Of a stretch of 13,076 bases of DNA, positions 12,135-13,076 are shown piece by piece. The number at the start of each line of letters is the position of its first letter. Position 1 is the first letter of the stretch. Source of the stretch: Erysipelothrix sp. (GTDB taxonomy: Bacteria; Bacillota_I; Bacilli_A; Erysipelotrichales; Erysipelotrichaceae); contig JAAZGU010000032.1 in assembly GCA_012511085.1 (NCBI GenBank), positions 1-13,076 of the forward strand. Reading direction: 5' to 3'. The translations under genes were made by a program, and so were the position numbers. The notes beneath the pieces are model-generated. The model ran no database searches. It saw only the letters and a list, made by a program, of their open reading frames with translations, and was not told the DNA's origin.

Positions 12135-13076
12135 ATGGAACATCATATGTACGATAAAATTGTAACTTGGTATGAAATTAATAAACGTGATTTAGAGTTT
12201 CGTAAATATAAAGACCCCTATGCAATTTGGGTAAGTGAAATTATGGCACAGCAAACCCAAATCGTTACCATGCTGCCTTATTTCATCGCATGGATGAAAG
12301 CTTTTCCAACGATTAAAGATTGTGCAGCAGCTGATGAAATAACCATCCTCAAGCATTGGGAAGGATTAGGTTACTATCGACGTGCACAATTATTGCATCA
12401 AGGTTGTCTTTTTATTTGTGAAAATTTTGATGGTGTCTTTCCTGAAAGATTCACAGATATTAAAAAAATCCCAGGGATTGGCGATTACACTGCCGCTGCA
12501 ATTGCTTCAATTGCATTTAATCAAAAAACTCCAGCGATCGATGGTAATGTTATGCGCGTTGTAAGTCGCGTACTCGCACTTGATGATTACATCGAAAAAA
12601 CATCCACAAAACAAACAATTAAAAACACCGTCCAAAAATGGATGAGTGGTTGTGAAACATGTGATTTTGGTTCATTTACGCAAGGATTAATGGAGATTGG
12701 TGCCTTAGTATGCACACCTAAAAACCCTAACTGTCAAGTATGTCCTCTGCACATGCAGTGTAAAAGTTTTCAGACTAACACGCAAGCGCTCTATCCCAAA
12801 AGAAAACCAAGAGCAGCCATCCCAACGCTTCAATTCGCAACTATCCTTTTTATTTATAAGAATAAAATTTTATTTAATCAAGACGATCAAGATGGGCTGA
12901 TGAAAGGACTTTTCCGATTACCACAAGTCCCATTAGCTTCATTCAAGCTCAACGAAAATTATCAAAAAATGGGAGAACTCAACCATACGTTTTCACATAA
13001 AAAATGGAATCTTCATGTTTATCAAACAAAACATTCTGACTCCATCTTTCGTGTTAAAAATGATCGATTCATCCAA
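12135..13076 (+). CDS. mutY: A/G-specific adenine DNA glycosylase MutY (3' end beyond the window)
   Basis: 314 codons are open to the right edge without a stop. MutY removes adenine mispaired with 8-oxoguanine, preventing G:C to T:A mutations. Visible parts are the catalytic Glu35 in VSEIMAQQTQ, the helix-hairpin-helix IPGIGDYTAAAIAS (112-125), catalytic Asp136 in AIDGNVMRVVSR, and the 4Fe-4S ligands C193-X6-C200-X2-C203-X5-C209. The C-terminal MutT-like domain that reads 8-oxoG begins near 230 and includes the recognition turn FSH (286-288). The family is usually about 350-370 residues, so some 40-60 are missing. The start at 12135 may be leaderless; ATG at 12147 is an alternative that would remove four residues and would also lack a good SD. 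Confidence 0.96.
   Translation, partial: MEHHMYDKIVTWYEINKRDLEFRKYKDPYAIWVSEIMAQQTQIVTMLPYFIAWMKAFPTIKDCAAADEITILKHWEGLGYYRRAQLLHQGCLFICENFDGVFPERFTDIKKIPGIGDYTAAAIASIAFNQKTPAIDGNVMRVVSRVLALDDYIEKTSTKQTIKNTVQKWMSGCETCDFGSFTQGLMEIGALVCTPKNPNCQVCPLHMQCKSFQTNTQALYPKRKPRAAIPTLQFATILFIYKNKILFNQDDQDGLMKGLFRLPQVPLASFKLNENYQKMGELNHTFSHKKWNLHVYQTKHSDSIFRVKNDRFIQ

Noticed and set aside
12382..12564. 60-codon plus-strand ORF inside mutY
   Set aside because: It is in a different frame from the clear MutY reading, which keeps all catalytic and cluster residues.
1..13076. Mobile element, prophage or defence island
   Set aside because: No transposase, integrase, terminal repeats or phage genes are seen. 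Gene content is housekeeping and no abrupt change in composition is evident by eye.

Overview
The window reads as a chromosomal segment of a low-GC Gram-positive bacterium (Bacillota, possibly an Erysipelotrichia/Acholeplasma/Izemoplasma-like lineage). The evidence is AT-rich DNA, purine-rich Shine-Dalgarno (SD) sites, very tight gene packing, and a TrhP1/TrhP2 pair of the kind seen in Bacillus. TGA serves as a normal stop (queA, trhP2) and Trp is TGG, so this is not a code-4 mycoplasma. A flavodiiron protein, the oxygen-independent-type epoxyqueuosine reductase QueH and a Bcp peroxiredoxin suggest an anaerobe or microaerophile that meets O2 or NO. The lineage is inference only.

Layout. (1) 1-3455, minus strand: an MFS transporter, the U32 pair trhP1-trhP2 (tRNA uridine-34 hydroxylation) and the first 18 codons of a probable RNA methyltransferase, all overlapping end to start. 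(2) 3552-4571, plus: low-specificity threonine aldolase. (3) 4581-5042, minus: Bcp peroxiredoxin, convergent with the aldolase, sharing a palindromic terminator that carries both stop codons. (4) 5158-5808, plus: YggS/PLPBP, apparently from a leaderless mRNA. (5) 11822 down to 5781, minus: a long run of fprA, tgt, queA, queH, a class I aminotransferase and two small membrane proteins. (6) 12135 to the window end, plus: mutY, cut by the window edge.

How the genes work together. Two blocks modify the tRNA anticodon wobble position: TrhP1/TrhP2 make 5-hydroxyuridine, and Tgt-QueA-QueH install queuosine. Three genes deal with oxidative stress (fprA, bcp, mutY), and three are PLP-linked (threonine aldolase, YggS, aminotransferase).

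The most unusual stretch is the 312-bp gap between fprA and mutY. It contains no credible ORF. It does contain a plus-strand extended -10 promoter, about 140 nt able to fold into nested helices, and an oligo-U terminator. The apical hairpin of that putative RNA exposes a CU-rich loop. The loop and the 3' arm of its stem repeat 14 bases of the fprA leader region, so the RNA would be antisense to the fprA SD and the 5' end of its leader. I propose a small RNA that controls flavodiiron protein translation. This comes from reading the sequence only and has not been tested.
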